A stretch of DNA of 64,000 nt from Zoroaster sp. YZ-2022 (GCA_029582265.1 CM055823.1:12970060-13034059); one strand, 5' to 3'. Positions 1 to 13,136 are shown, counted from the stretch's first letter. Program-made: numbers and translations. Notes: generated by a model not told the origin, from the letters alone.

Positions 1-1080
1 GTGACGTCATGATGATCAGGAAACCGCAACATTGACGTCATGATGATGTCAAGCCCACATTCAGTGTATGTTCACCATTGTGCGTTAGAAATTCTAACTA
101 TAGAGGGCGCTATACAACTTTAGTGGTCTTTACAATCAGTGCAGAATTATTATTCATCGAGCAAGGCTCCTATGCCAAGTTTAGCGTGAAGTTTCCCGTT
201 ACGCTATTCGGATTGCTTAATAGTCGGTAACAAACACATACTTGCAAACTTTACATGAACTTGAAACTTGGCATGTACTTAGAACTTAACAAGCAGATGA
301 AACACGAATTGTGAGTGACCCCAATTTGACCATACTTCCTGTCTAAACCGGAAGTCAAAGTTTAATATTTAATAAAATCATATCTCAACAACCACAAGAG
401 GTAAATTCACAATTTTTGTACCATTGTACAGATCGTTAATTGTCAAAACAATTTTACACAAAGTTGACCCAATTTGACCTTTACTTCCTCCCGAACACCT
501 AGAGTTTGTGTAAACAAACTCGAATCTCTAGTTAGGTGTTCGGGTATTGTCCGCTAACAAAAACATACTTGCCAAGTTTAAAAAACCTTCAAACTTCACA
601 TATAGTTAGACCTTAGCTTGTAGATGAAACCTAGTGACGTCATGATGATCAGGAAACCGCAACATTGACGTCATGATGATGTCAAGCCCACATTCAGTGT
701 ATGTTCACCATTGTGCGTTAGAAATTCTAACTATAGAGGGCGCTATACAACTTTAGTGGTCTTTACAATCAGTGCAGAATTATTATTCATCGAGCAAGGC
801 TCCTATGCCAAGTTTAGCGTGAAGTTTCCCGTTACGCTATTCGGATTGCTTAATAGTCGGTAACAAACACATACTTGCAAACTTTACATGAACTTGAAAC
901 TTGGCATGTACTTAGAACTTAACAAGCAGATGAAACACGAATTGTGAGTGACCCCAATTTGACCATACTTCCTGTCCAAACCAGAAGTCAAAGTTTAATA
1001 TTTAAAAAAATCATATCTCAACAACCACAAGAGGTAAATTCACAATTTTTGCACCATTATACAGATCGTTAATTGTCAAA
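1..1080. repeat. 633-bp direct duplication
   Basis: The first bases of the window (GTGACGTCATGATGATCAGG) recur at 634, and the two copies stay nearly identical for about 450 bp before the second diverges into extra satellite units. The left copy is cut by the window edge, so the true repeat may be longer. No protein is encoded. The block looks like two neighbouring copies of one satellite-bearing mobile element. Confidence 0.85.
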
Positions 1081-1860
1081 AAATATTTATAAAAAGGTGA
1101 CCCCAATTTGACCTTACTTCCTGTCCAAACTGGAAGTCAAAGTTTAATGTTTAAAAAAATCATATCTCAACAACCACAAGAGGTAAATTCACATTTTTTG
1201 CACCATTGTATAGATCGTTAATTGTCAAAAAATATTTATAAAAAGGTGACCCCAATTTGACCTTACTTCCTATCCAAACCGAAAGTCAAAGTTTAATATT
1301 TAAAAACATCATATTTCAACAACCACAAGAGGTAAATTCACAATTTTTGTACCATTGTACAGGTCGTTAATTGTCAAAAAATATTGACAAAAAGGTCACC
1401 CCAATTTGACATTGCTTCCTGTCCAAACCGGGAGTCAAAGTTTAATATTTAAAAAACATCATATCTCAACAACTACAAGAGTTAAATTAACATTTTTTGT
1501 ACCATTGTACAGGTCGTTAATTGTCAAAAAATATTTACAAAAAGGTGAACCCAATTTGACCTTAATTCCTGTCCAAACCGGAAGTCAAAGTTTAATATTT
1601 AAAAAAATCACATCTCAACAACCATGCACAAGAGGTAAATTCACAATTTTCGTACCATTGTACAGATCGTTAATTGTCAAAACAATTTTACACAAAGTTG
1701 ACCCCAACTTGACCTTTACTTCCTGTCTAAACCGGAAGTCAAAGTTTAATATTTAAAACATCATATCTTCAACAACAAGAGGTAAATTCACAATATTTGC
1801 ACCATTGTACTGATCGTTAATTGTCAAAAAAATATTTACAAAAAGGTGACCCCAATTTGA
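317..1860 (+). repeat. 149-bp satellite, about eight units
   Basis: A unit beginning GACCCCAATTTGACC and containing a paired GGAAGT/ACTTCC core recurs at 317, 950, 1099, 1248, 1397, 1547, 1700 and 1848. From 950 onward the spacing is 148-153 bp. Units differ by point changes and short indels. The reading frame at 1406-1756 is only the translation of these units. Tandem repeats of about 150 bp inside elements with Helitron-like ends are known from bivalve pearl and helentron-derived families, so this array is probably the core of such an element rather than a centromeric satellite. Confidence 0.85.
503..531 (+). mobile_element. Helitron-like 3' terminus 1
   Basis: A 7-bp hairpin (AGTTTGT at 503-509 with ACAAACT at 514-520) is followed seven bases later by CTAG at 528-531 and then a T. 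A short hairpin just before a CTRR terminus followed by T is the classical Helitron 3' signature. It closes the first satellite block. The element's 5' TC end was not located. Confidence 0.5.
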
Positions 1861-1886
1861 CCTTTACACCTCCCGAACACCTAGAG

Positions 1887-1915
1887 CTTGTGTCAAGACA
1901 AACTCGAATCTCTAG
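1887..1915 (+). mobile_element. Helitron-like 3' terminus 2
   Basis: The same terminus as at 503-531, with changes: a shortened hairpin (CTTG at 1887-1890 with CAAG at 1894-1897), the shared CTCGAATCT spacer, then CTAG at 1912-1915 followed by T. It ends the second satellite block, so two elements lie head to tail. Confidence 0.5.
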
Positions 1916-2084
1916 TTTTTACTTCTTCTTCTCAGTGGCGCTTGTCCGGCAACAAAGGCATCCTTGCTAAGCATACAGCCTTCAAACTTAACACATAAAC
2001 AGAACATATCAAGCAGACAAAACTGTTTGCTGTGACGTCATGATTACGTCATCAGGTGTCGAATTACGCTAAATAAAAATTTAA

Positions 2085-2365
2085 TATTTAAAAAAATCAT
2101 ATCTCATGAACCACAAAAGATATTTTCACAATCTTTGCATCATCTGAAAGATCTTGAATTATGTGATGTTTCGTTTTCAGACGTGACCCCAATCCTTCCG
2201 GTTGAAACCGGAAGTTGAACATTTCAAAAAATCATATCTCATGAACCATAGAAGATATATTCACAATCTTTTTAAAATCTTAAAGATCTTGAATTATGTC
2301 ACATTTTGTTTTCAGACGTGACCCCAATCTGAACTTTCCTTCCGGTCGAAACTGGAAGGTTAAGT
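2085..2365 (+). repeat. Two diverged satellite units, ~130 bp
   Basis: Two units containing a CATATCTCATGAACCA segment and the GTGACCCCAATC and GGAAG core. They are relatives of the 149-bp satellite, and a further copy lies at 6085-6235. They carry no coding potential and mark another member of the same mobile family. Confidence 0.7.
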
Positions 2366-2486
2366 GAAACAATATGCTGAATTACTATTCCCTGTATGTA
2401 CGAATAGCCCATATCGCGCGTGCACAGAATACGTACACACAGCAACATACGGAGTTTAATATAGGCCTACAACGTGAAGGCCTTGT

Positions 2487-2563
2487 CACACGGGGCAATT
2501 TTCGGGCAATTTTCAGGCAATAAAAGTTGCTGGCAATGAGATTGCTCGGAGATTGCCCTGTGT
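2487..2563. repeat. Short inverted repeat, MITE-like
   Basis: CACACGGGGCAAT at 2487-2499 is opposed by ATTGCCCTGTGTG at about 2552-2564, with further GGCAAT copies between and downstream to 2645. It resembles a small foldback element. No target duplication was confirmed. Confidence 0.4.
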
Positions 2564-2645
2564 GGCATTTCACACAATCCAGTGGCAATGAGTAGATCTA
2601 CTAGACTGGCTTTCTACTTTGAGGCAATCTGTCGAGGCAATCTCC

Positions 2646-3876
2646 AATCACATTGCGTATCAGTGATCACGTGACATTTTATCACTAGCAAAACGTTTTC
2701 GGCGGCGGCCATTTAATTCTCGGTTACATGAAAAAATACTGAGGAATTTTGCCGTTCTTTTTAACTCCAAAGCAAAATACAAGAAAATAAAATGGTTTAC
2801 CGAGAAAGAGGAAAATATAATTGCATTATTAAGAGGTAAGTAGACATTATTTAGAGGTATATTGGCCAAGAATGTGCGTTTGTAAAGTAGGCCTATCGTA
2901 GACATAATTATTGCATGCACAATCCAAAGGAGGTTCGTGACGGACAAAACTGTAGTACTACATCTATTTCGTGAAAACTATATTGAGTTTTTGCAGTGTA
3001 CCTACATGATTTTAAGTTTGCATTTTAACTAAGGATAATGACTGAGAATGGATATATGCTATATTGCCCAGAAAAAAGTTTTAAAACTGTGCCATGCAGT
3101 CAAAGTCAAAAGAGCATCTGTTGCAGAATGCTTCATTGTGTAACTCGCCTACATACATGTACAGTACATGTATGCAAATCCATGTAAATATATACATATT
3201 CGTGTGTTGTTGTCCCTTCTGCAACTCTGCATGTTCTTCGTGTCAGCGAAATATATCCCTAACTCAACCTAAAGAGATGCTTTTACTTGATTAGTCTGCT
3301 AGTAGCCACAAAATTGTCATAGGGGCATCCTGGTTTTTCTGAGCTAGGTTAACCTCAATCTGCCAACATTTGTTGTTTTGTTATCATTAAGCATAAAAAG
3401 TCTGTCCCTCCATAGGTATGCTTTAAAGAAAGGTCAGGTCTTATAACATAAAAAAAGATGAAGAGCCTGCATAAAAAATTAAAACTATTAAATGAAGAAA
3501 AAGCTGCAGAGGGATGAGTTAATATGAGTTTTAATTGGAAAATAAACATGCAGGTGTGTTGGTGGACAACATGTGTACACCAAAATTCAGGATGGAAAAT
3601 GCAAATGGGGTGGGGGTGATGAAGGTTGTTTTTGCAATTATAGAGGGCATTCTCTTACTGGAGTAATACATGTTGGCCTTTCCCCATTCAGAATTTATTT
3701 TGTCATAGAATCATTTGAACATTTCTTTATATTTGGTATTTTAGCTCTTCAGTATGCTGAGTAATTGGAACTAGATGCAATGGCTGGCATCAGTGAGAAT
3801 CAGTTCAACAGCCTAGAAAGCATCTAAAACACAAGCCCCAAGGTAACCAATAAAATCTGTGGTACAATTATTGTAA

Positions 3877-3877
<1 letters not shown>
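2646..3877. other. No gene recognised
   Basis: AT-rich DNA with short random reading frames on both strands. I see no protein motif, splice-consistent exon chain or clear repeat boundary here. Confidence 0.5.

Positions 3878-3911
<34 letters not shown>
3878..3911. repeat. (GT)n microsatellite
   Basis: About 17 uninterrupted TG dinucleotides. Confidence 0.95.
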
Positions 3912-3912
<1 letters not shown>

Positions 3913-4084
3913 ATGATTGCATTCCTCCTGACTGCCCTATGATCCACTCACATGACCCCACCAACCTACATTGAAGATTGTGATTTTTATTTTCAAAAAG
4001 CAATTCTTTTAAAACTTTATCCACAATGTTGTATTCTTTCCCAGTGAAAGCAGGTCAACTCGTATGCGTGCCAACTCGTACTTT

Positions 4085-4189
4085 TACCAACTCATACTCA
4101 TTTTGGTCAACTCGACCCGTAAAAATATTTATTACTGAATATTTACTGGCATGTGTACGGGTTGACATCCGGTGGAGTATGAGTTGGTA
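4085..4189. repeat. Inverted repeat, small foldback
   Basis: TACCAACTCATACTC at 4085-4099 is answered by GAGTATGAGTTGGTA at 4175-4189, and GTCAACTCGACCCGTA inside the left arm by TACGGGTTGAC inside the right. The outer ends are unclear. Confidence 0.55.
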
Positions 4190-4238
4190 GAAGTACAAGT
4201 TAATTTAGCTACACTATAGTGTCTGTAGTTCCTCATAA

Positions 4239-4915
4239 GGCCAAACAAAAAATTTGTTGAGTTGCCCTCCAGTGAAAATATTTGAAGGGGTCGGTCGGTC
4301 GGGATTTTTTTTTTTCTTTCTCCTTGACTGTCATTTTAAGATTGAAATGCATTGGAACTGAAACCACATACCATGTTTTTCATTTGTATACCTATCAGCA
4401 AGGAATTTTGCTTCAGAATAAAAGTATCCCAAGCATTTTTGTTGTACTTTTCGCTGTGATTGACACAGCAAATTCATCCATATTGCATGCAATGCTCAAC
4501 ATGCAACATGTGAGTGGCCATTCGATTTGAAAACGTGTAGATTGAGTCGCAATCGTTGACACACGTACAGTGCGCGAAGCCAGTGGAAAACATGTGAGGG
4601 GCCATTCGATTGGAAAACGTGTAGATTTGAGTCGCAATCGTTGGCAGTGCACCATGTGAGGGCCGGGGCCATTCGATTTGAAAACATGTAGATTGAGTCT
4701 TGGGTACCGGTAAATTTACCGGTAAAAAAAGTGGAAAATTTCACAAATCAAACGTATTATGTTTTATACACAGAAAATTGGTAAGTTTCATTAATAAATA
4801 GGCCTATGAATGACAGGAAAAAAAAAGAAAAAAAAAAAAAAACCCGAACCGAGATTTCAGCACTTTTGGGTCGGTCGGTGCATGGAGGGCAACTCAACAT
4901 CTTTTTTGGGGGGCC
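4239..4915. mobile_element. Harbinger-type MITE, copy 1
   Basis: The element begins GGCCAAAC and ends GGGGGGCC. Its subterminal inverted repeats are GTTGAGTTGCCCTCC and GGAGGGCAACTCAAC, and TAA flanks both ends (4236-4238 and 4916-4918). A 3-bp TWA target duplication is typical of PIF/Harbinger transposons. The interior holds tandem copies of a motif around GGCCATTCGATTTGAAAACG and mirrored GGTCGGTCGG near each end. There is no transposase, so it is non-autonomous. A second copy lies at 47335-48118. Confidence 0.8.
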
Positions 4916-4918
4916 TAA

Positions 4919-5818
4919 TACTAGTAGTACTTATGTCTTGTGTGGTGGTGGCTGCATTGCAGTTTACGTGATACTAGCACTTAATTTTCTCACTAAAGTA
5001 GACCAGAAACAAATATCAGCACCTTTATTGAGATAATGAAACAGTCACATCATGGAGGAAGGAAGACGTCACATGTAACTTTCTATTCCATTGTAAAACC
5101 TAACTTAAAGGCATTGTTCTGAAGGGATCATTTTTCAAAAGTTGCATAATTTTTCTGAAGTTACATCAATCCATCATCCTGATAATAACATATAAGGGCA
5201 TTCTAAGTTATGTGTGTTTTGTTAGCATGACCCATTATTCTTCGTCCCTCTTTGAAAACATTTAATATTGGTTTTACATGATTCGTTTATATTTCAGATC
5301 AACGGTATCCATTTGTGCTACTGCTACAAGGTGTGTCAGAGTCTGTGTAACTTTGTGATCCAATGGCCAGCATTTGAAGTTTATCCATTCATCAAAGGAG
5401 TTAATGTATGATTCAAATTATTTTATATGGACTTATCCTATCTGTGGCAGTCTTTACCCTCAAGGGAATTGTTTTTTTCAGGACCTCAAGACACATCTAG
5501 GTCTTTCTAGGAATTTCTTTAACATGTTAGAACAAAATAGTACTGAGGGATTCTTATTATTTTTTTGACTGGACCCAAACATCCTCACAAATGTAGTTAT
5601 TGAGCAATATCTGTTGGTGATCTAGTAAAATGTATATTGCCGACAGTGAATCCCTGGCAGTCGGGCCATATAAACATAGTAAACATACCCCCCAATCTTC
5701 ATTGCATGGGTGTGTCACCCTTGGAATACCTTTTGCCAGATCACCCAATTAAAGTTCCTATTTATTTGTATGCTCGCATTGGGATAGTACTGACCATCAA
5801 TCCCATAAACACAATTGG
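4919..5818. other. No gene recognised
   Basis: Short reading frames only, without motifs or frame-to-frame continuity. No repeat structure seen by eye. Confidence 0.5.
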
Positions 5819-5822
5819 TTAA

Positions 5823-6042
5823 ACAGACCGTATCGTCACGATCAGAGCAGACTTTCTACAAACAGGGCATGGAATTGGTGTCCTAGTTTAAGACGAACAT
5901 AGTGACTGAAAATTACTGGCTCATTTATGCAGCAGCAACGCGAATATGACCTTATCATGTAAGTATTATTTTCAGTCACTGAGTTAAACTAGAACTTTAA
6001 CTCTGATTCCATGCCCTGTTGATCGTGAAGATATTGCCACCT
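5823..6042. mobile_element. TTAA-flanked foldback element
   Basis: A ~220-bp snap-back element flanked by TTAA (5819-5822 and 6043-6046). The arms share ACAGGGCATGGAAT / ATTCCATGCCCTGT and CAGTGACTGAAAAT / ATTTTCAGTCACTG, and each tip carries a TCACGATCA block. TTAA target duplication occurs with piggyBac and Kolobok transposons. Relatives lie inside every unit of the 7.4-16.4 kb array and at 37731-37924. Confidence 0.7.
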
Positions 6043-6084
6043 TTAAACAATAACTTTAAAATGACTATTTATGACATACACTAA

Positions 6085-6802
6085 AATCAAATTTTAATAT
6101 TTCCAAAAATCATATCTCATGAACCACAAAAGATATTTTCACAATCTTTGCATCATCTTACAGATCTTGAATTATGTGACATTTCGTACACAGACATGAC
6201 CCCAATCCGACCTCTCTTTCCGATCGAACCCGGATATGGTATATGCCTTCAGTGGACGAAATTACTATTGACATGTGACCTTTTTAAAAATGTGAAGGAT
6301 GACGTCATCACCTCACAGTGCCTTCTTGTGGCAGGTTTAGAAAAATAATAATCTCAAAAATCATAGGAAATTTGAATATGACTTCTGCGAATAAAGTGAT
6401 AGTGACATCTTATATTCTCAAAAAATATGTTTGATAACATCATCAAAGCTCAGAGCGCCCCCTAGTGGCATTTTTAAAAAGGGATTATTTTCCAATCTCA
6501 GAAATTGAACCAAAGCAAGTACTAACGTTATTTTTTCATGATCATGAGGAAGTTTCATTGTGTCATATATATGACCTTCAAATCACCTGTTCTGACCTTT
6601 ACTTCCGGTCCAAACAGGAAGTCCAAAGTCAACCTATTCTAATGCAAAATTGATATATTTTTGAATATGAAATTGATATTGTTATAATAAAAGATGATAC
6701 ACCTTTGCAAAATATGATATTGACATCATCGTTGATAATTTGATTGAACCGGAAGTGGACTCGAACACCGTGTGTTTGTTCCAACAAACACTTAAGCTCT
6801 AG
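6085..6802 (+). mobile_element. Helitron-like element remnant with 3' end
   Basis: Begins with a diverged satellite unit (6085-6235). It ends in a perfect 9-bp hairpin (GTGTTTGTT at 6772-6780, loop CC, AACAAACAC at 6783-6791), then seven bases, then CTAG at 6799-6802 followed by T. This is the cleanest of three Helitron-like 3' ends in the window. No RepHel coding sequence is present, so the element is non-autonomous. Confidence 0.5.
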
Positions 6803-6805
6803 TTA

Positions 6806-7360
6806 TGCCTGCGCTTGTTTTGATTTTTTTTTTAATGATCAGAACTTTGACTCAACTGTTTCTGTTAACACCGTAATGTTAGCATTGCCTTCGGTGTATG
6901 TTCCGACCGCATGATGGGGGTTGCGATGCGTTTCACGGTACATCCGTGGCTGGGTTATCGCTGTTCGAGTGCATGTTTATATTACGCAAGTCTTGTGTAA
7001 ACACGTTGCCAGCATGTTGTAAAGCTTAAATCCTTGAGGTCAATATGAGTTAAGTCTAATTTCCATACAATCTATGATACAATGGGGCTTAGTGTTTATT
7101 ACCAGATCAAAGTCTGGCACCAAACCACATACCGCCTAGCTCCGCAAGAATGTATAGAAATTCTCTGCCTTTGTGTACGTCACGAACGTTTCATTAAAAC
7201 TTCGACAATTCGGGGGATCAATTTTTGATTATTAGATAAAACATTAACTAGTAATCCACTCGATTAAAAAAAACATTTAAAATTGTTTTTATTTCATACC
7301 AATCAATCTAACAGCACCAAAAAATAAAGTTTGGTAAATACACTCTTCATAGGACCTTTA
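6806..7360. other. No gene recognised
   Basis: AT-rich spacer between the Helitron-like end and the tandem array. No coding or repeat signature seen. Confidence 0.5.
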
Positions 7361-10300
7361 ATAGATGATTACACCTGTGTCAGGTGTATATATATAATAC
7401 GTGAAGTATATGTACGCATGTACACATTTAATACTTTATGACCATGGCTCGTGTGCAACATGAGGCCATGGGACACCTGGGTTTTGGTTGATATCTTATT
7501 AGACCGTCGTCTACCTTTACAAAAAGTGTCCAGTTTCTGGTAGAAGTTCAGCTTATAAATGGTGCGGCAACGCATTATTTTTCTTTTGGTATTTATTTTC
7601 AGATGATTTTTCTTTGGATTCAACTTTAATGAATGCAAACAAGTCTCGAAAATGGTGGGGAGGGGGGCACATTGCCAAACAAAAGGTCACAAAAAAGTTG
7701 TACATGATTGTATGGCGAAAAAAAAGACATGCATCGCCCCTTTCCCTCCCTGTATCCTGATACAAGTCTTATCTGCTGTTGTCACACCCCACCCCCCAAA
7801 AAAATAATAATAAAATGTAGGCCTAATATAACTGTAGGGTATCATTTAACAATGGTTTCAAACAAAGCCGAATTGAATAAGAATATCAACAAATCTCTGG
7901 AAAATGTCACAGCTGCTGAGTAAAATTACTTAAATCAGTTTCCATGCCTTCAGTATCATCACGTGTTTATCAGGTTTCTATCGATCAGAATTCTGAAATC
8001 ATTTTGTCAGAGATTCTTAAGAAAAGTTTCTTTTACAAATGTTGGTTAAAAAAACTAAATAAAATAGAAAAACTAATACATGTACAAACTCTGAACAAAA
8101 TCCCCCCATTTCAGTTTAGTTTGCATTTTGGGCTCCGTCAGTACTTAATTCTATAATGCATAACTGCTTACATCTTGTAACAAATTACCCGCCCTTTCTA
8201 ATTGATAATTAAGTGGTCACCTATAAATACATGCCTACCAAAATAATGTATCCTGACATACAGATGTTTTTTCTTTAAAACAGCCTACTGACAATGCTGT
8301 GAAATCGATCCCATCAACAAATAATTATTTACAAAACATTCCCTTAACAGAGAGAAAATGCTTGTGCATTTGTATATTTTATTTAGAAAACGATGAAAAA
8401 CAGTTTGACAAAAAGTTGCCAGATGAAAATCTATTTGTAAATTCGACGTAACAATTCGTGTTTTCTCTAGGTCAAAAAATAAATAAAATCTCTGGCTTCT
8501 GCTATGAAACGATGTCCAGTTGCAGCCAAAAATGCTGGATCAATTGGAATTCTGCCGTGCTGTGTTGAAACGACTTTTCCCACATAGGGGTTTGCACGTT
8601 TTCCCGATTTGCGAGGCCTTTTACGATCAACAGGGTATGGAATCGGAGTGCTAGTTTTAGCTTAACTCATCAGTGACTAGAAATAATACCCCTTAGATGA
8701 GGTCATAATTATTACCGTTGCTGCTGCATAAATGAGCCAGTACATTTCAGTCACTGTGTTCTTTTTATACAAGACACCGATTCCATGCCCTGTTAAAAAC
8801 TGCTCTGATCGTGACCATACTGCCCCTTTAAAACTAGTGTATAACTATATCAGGTTGCCAGTACCTCAAATGAATTGTCTTAAATCTCACTGATTGGGGG
8901 GGGGGGGTTAATGAAGAATGACTGATGATAAATTGAAGTATATATCAAATGACATAATTTCGTGCTTAATAAATGATTACACCTGTGTCAGTATATATAT
9001 AATACGTGAAGTATATGTACGCATGTACACATTTAATACTTTATGACCATGGCTCGTGTGCAACATGAGGCCATGGGACATCTGGGTTTTGGTTGATATC
9101 TTATTAGACCGTCGTCTACCTTTACAAAAAGTGTCCAGTTTCTGGTAGAAGTTCAGCTTATAAATGGTGCGGCAACGCATTATTTTTCTTTTGGTATTTA
9201 TTTTCAGATGATTTTTCTTTGGATTCAACTTTAATGAATGCAAACAAGTCTCGAAAATGGCGGGGAGGGGGCACATTGCCAAACAAAAGGTCACAAAAAA
9301 GTTGTACATGATTGTATGGCGAAAAAAGGACATGCATCGCCCCTTTCCCTCCCTGTATCCTGATACAAGTCTTATCTGCTGTTGTCACACCCCGCCCACC
9401 ACCCAAAAAAAAACGTAGGCCTAATATAACTGTAGCGTATCATTTAACAATGGTTTCAAACAAAGCTGAATTGAATAAGAATATCAATAAATCTCTGGAA
9501 AATGTCACAGCTGCTGAGTAAAATTACTTACATCAGTTTCCATGCCTTCAGTATCATCACGTGTTTATCAGATTTCTATCGATGAGAATTCTGAAATCAT
9601 TGTCATAGATTCTTAAGAAAAGTTTCTTTTACAAATGTTGGTTAAAAATAAAATAGAAAAACTAATACATGTACAAACTCTGAACAAAATCCCCCATTTC
9701 AGTTTAGTTTGCATTTTGGGCTCCGTCAATACTTAATTCTATAATGCATAACTGCTTACATCTTGTAACAAATTACACCCTTTCTATTCTTGATGTCAGT
9801 TTTCACTTAACCAAATGTATATTTAAAGCACTTTACTTGGAATATCTCAGTGAGTCAGTTTTTCTTGATAATTAAGTGGTCACCTATAAATACATGCCTA
9901 CCAAAATAATGTATCCTGACATACAGATGTTTTTTCTTTAAAACAAGCCTACTGACAATGCTGTGAAATCGATCCCATCAACAAATAATTATTTACAAAA
10001 CATTCCCTTAACAGAGAGAAAATGTTTGTACATTTGTATGTTTTTTTTAAACGATGAAAAACAGTTTGACAAAAAGTTGCCAGATGACAATCTATTTGTA
10101 AATTCGACGTAACAATTCCTGTTTTCTCTAAGGTCAAAAAAATTAAGTCTCCGGTTTCTGCTATGAAACGATGTCCAGGTTGCAGCCAAAAATGCTGGAT
10201 CAATTGGAATTCTGCCGTGCTGTGTTTGAAACGACTTTTCCCACATAGGGGTTTGCACGTTTTCCCGATTTGTGAGGCCTTTTACGATCAACAGGGTATG

Positions 10301-12261
10301 GAATCGGAGTGCTAGTTTTAGCTTAACTAATCAGTGACTAGAAATAATACCCCTTAGATAAGGTCACAATTATTACCGTTGCTGCTGCATAAATGAGCCA
10401 GTACATTTCAGTCACTGTGTTCTTCTTATACTAAGACACCGATTCCATGCCCTGTTAAAAACTGCTCTGATCGTGACCCTTTAAAACTAGTGTATAGCTA
10501 TATCTGGTTGCCAGTACCTCAAATGAATTGTCTTAAATCTCACTGATTAATGAAGAATGACTGATGATAAATTAAAGTATATATCAAATGACATCATTTT
10601 GTGCTTAATAAATGATTACACCTGTGTCATGTATATATATAATACATGAAGTATATGTACGCATGTACACATTTAATACTTTATGACCATGGCTCGTGTG
10701 CAACATGAGGCCATGGGACATCTGGGTTTTGGTTGATATCTTATCAGACCGTCGTCTACCTTTACAAAAAGTGTCCAGTTTCTGGTAGAAATTTAGCTTA
10801 TAAATGGTGCGGCAACGCATTATTTTTCTGTTGGTATTTATTTTCAGATGATTTTTCTTTGGATTAAACTTTAATGAATGCAAACAAGTCTCGAAATTGG
10901 CGGGGAGGGGGCACATTGCCAAACAAAAGGTCACAAAAAAGTTGTACATGATTGTATGGCGAAAAAAAAGGACATGCATCGCCCTTTTCCCTCCCTGTAT
11001 CCTGATACAAGTCTTATCTGCTGTTGTCACCCCCCGCCCCCCACCCCCAAAAAATGTAGGCCTAATATAACTGTAGCGTATCATGTTTCAAACAAAGCTG
11101 AATTGAATAAGAATATCAATAAATCTCTGGAAAATGTCACAGCTGCTGAGTAAAATTACTTACATCAGTTTCCATGCCTTCAGTATCATCACGTGTTTAT
11201 CAGGTTTCTATCGATCAGAATTCTGAAATCATTTTGTCAGAGATTCTTAAGAAAAGTTTCTTTTAGAAATGTTGGTTAAAAAAGAAAAAAGAAAAATTAA
11301 TAGGCCTACATGTACAAACTCTGAACAAAATCCCCCATTTCAGTTTAGTTTGCATTTTGGGCTCCGTCAATACTTAATTCTATAATGCATAACTGCTTAC
11401 ATCTTGTAACAAATTACACCCTTTCTATTCTTGATGTTTTTCACTTAACCAAATGTATAAATTATTTAAAGCACTTTACTTGAAATATCTCAGTGAGTCA
11501 GTTTTTCTTGATAATTAAGTGGTCACCTATAAATACATGCCTACCAAAATAATGTATCCTGACATACAGATGTTTTTTCTTTAAAACAGCCTACTGACAA
11601 TGCTGTGAAATCGATCCCATCAACAAATAATTATTTACAAAACATTCCCTTAACAGAGAGAAAATGTTTGTACATTTGTATGTTTTTTTTAAACGATGAA
11701 AAACAGTTTGACAAAAAGTTGCTAGATGATAATCTATTTGTAAATTCGACGTAACAATTCCTGTTTTCTCTCAGGTCAAAAAAATGAAGTCTCTGGTTTC
11801 TGCTATGAAACGATTTCCAGTTGCAGCCATAAATGCTGGATCAATTGGAATTCTGCCGTGCTGTGTTTGAAACGACTTTTCCCACAGAGGTTTGCACGTT
11901 TTCCCGATGTGTGAGGCCTTTTACGATCAACAGGGTATGGAATCGGAGTGCTAGTTTTAGCTTAACTAATCAGTGACTAGAAATAATACCCCTTAGATAA
12001 GGTCACAATTATTATCGTTGCTGCTGCATAAACGAGCCAGTACATTTCAGTCACTGTGTTCTTCTTATACTAAGACACCGATTCCATGCCCTGTTAAAAC
12101 TGCTCTGATCGTGACCATTCTGCCCTTTTAAAACTAGTGTATAACTATATCAGGTTGCCAGTACCTCAAATGAATTGTCTTAAATCTCACTGATTGGGGG
12201 GGGGGGGGTAATACAATACAATACAATACAATACAATGAAGGCATTTATATACCGCTCTAA

Positions 12262-13136
12262 TGCTAGGTTCCCACTGTCGTGCGATCCGTTACGAACGCC
12301 ACGATTGGCCATTCGTAGCTGATCGTGGAATTTTTGCTTCCTTTTCTGAAATTTCACGTTTGGATGCGAGTTGATGCGAGTCGATACGTTCTGGTACGAT
12401 TTGGTGCGCTTGGATGCGATATAGGCACGATTGGTCAATTTCAGATGACACGATCTGTCACGATCTGGTCTCCCGTTCAGATACGATCAGATACGTTCCG
12501 ATAGGATTGTCCCGATTGAGTCCACGATTGTGTCCCGATATGACACGATCATCACGATCGGGGTCCCCGATTTTGGACGATCTGATACGTGCAGATACGT
12601 TCGGATACGTTCCGATACGATCATCACGAACCGATGCTCTCTTTTGCGATCGGATACGATTGTGGTGGCGATGTCTTTCACGATCGGGATGGAGAGTGAT
12701 CACGATTTGAGCCACGATTGAACCCCGACGGGTACATATACAGCCCGACTGACCATGGACTTCATTGTTTCTTGAACTTCTACAGAGTGAAGACTACAAC
12801 CCACAATCATTGATGATGGCAGGAGTTGAGGATGATGACAACGTTGTGTTTGTCTTGTCCAAGGTTGATCCCGATCACCACGATTTCGAAGCACTATTAG
12901 ATGCGATCTGTCGCGCTTTATTACGATCCAATACGATCTCATGCGATGATCACGATTAAAAATTACTCTTGTTGATCGTAGAAAATTTTTGAACCGTCCA
13001 AACATGTTCTACGATCAACACGATTGCCACGACTGACCTCAAGATCTGATAAGATCTGATAGGATCACCACGATTACTCCACGATTAAGACCACGATTTC
13101 AATCGTGGCGCGAATCGTGATAGTGGGAACGGGGCA
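12262..13136. mobile_element. 875-bp Harbinger-like MITE rich in CACGAT
   Basis: Imperfect terminal inverted repeats open TGCTAGGTTCCCACTGTCGTG at the left and close CACGATAGTGGGAACGGGGCA-like at the right. The flanks are TAA (12259-12261) and TTA (13137-13139), consistent with a TWA target with one changed base. The interior is packed with CACGAT, ACGATC and GATACG words in both orientations, which gives spurious reading frames on both strands. No transposase is present. Confidence 0.65.

Noticed and set aside
12414..13005. Overlapping Arg/Asp/Ser-rich frames on both strands
   Set aside because: They lie within the CACGAT-rich MITE, and the residue bias follows from the repeated word.
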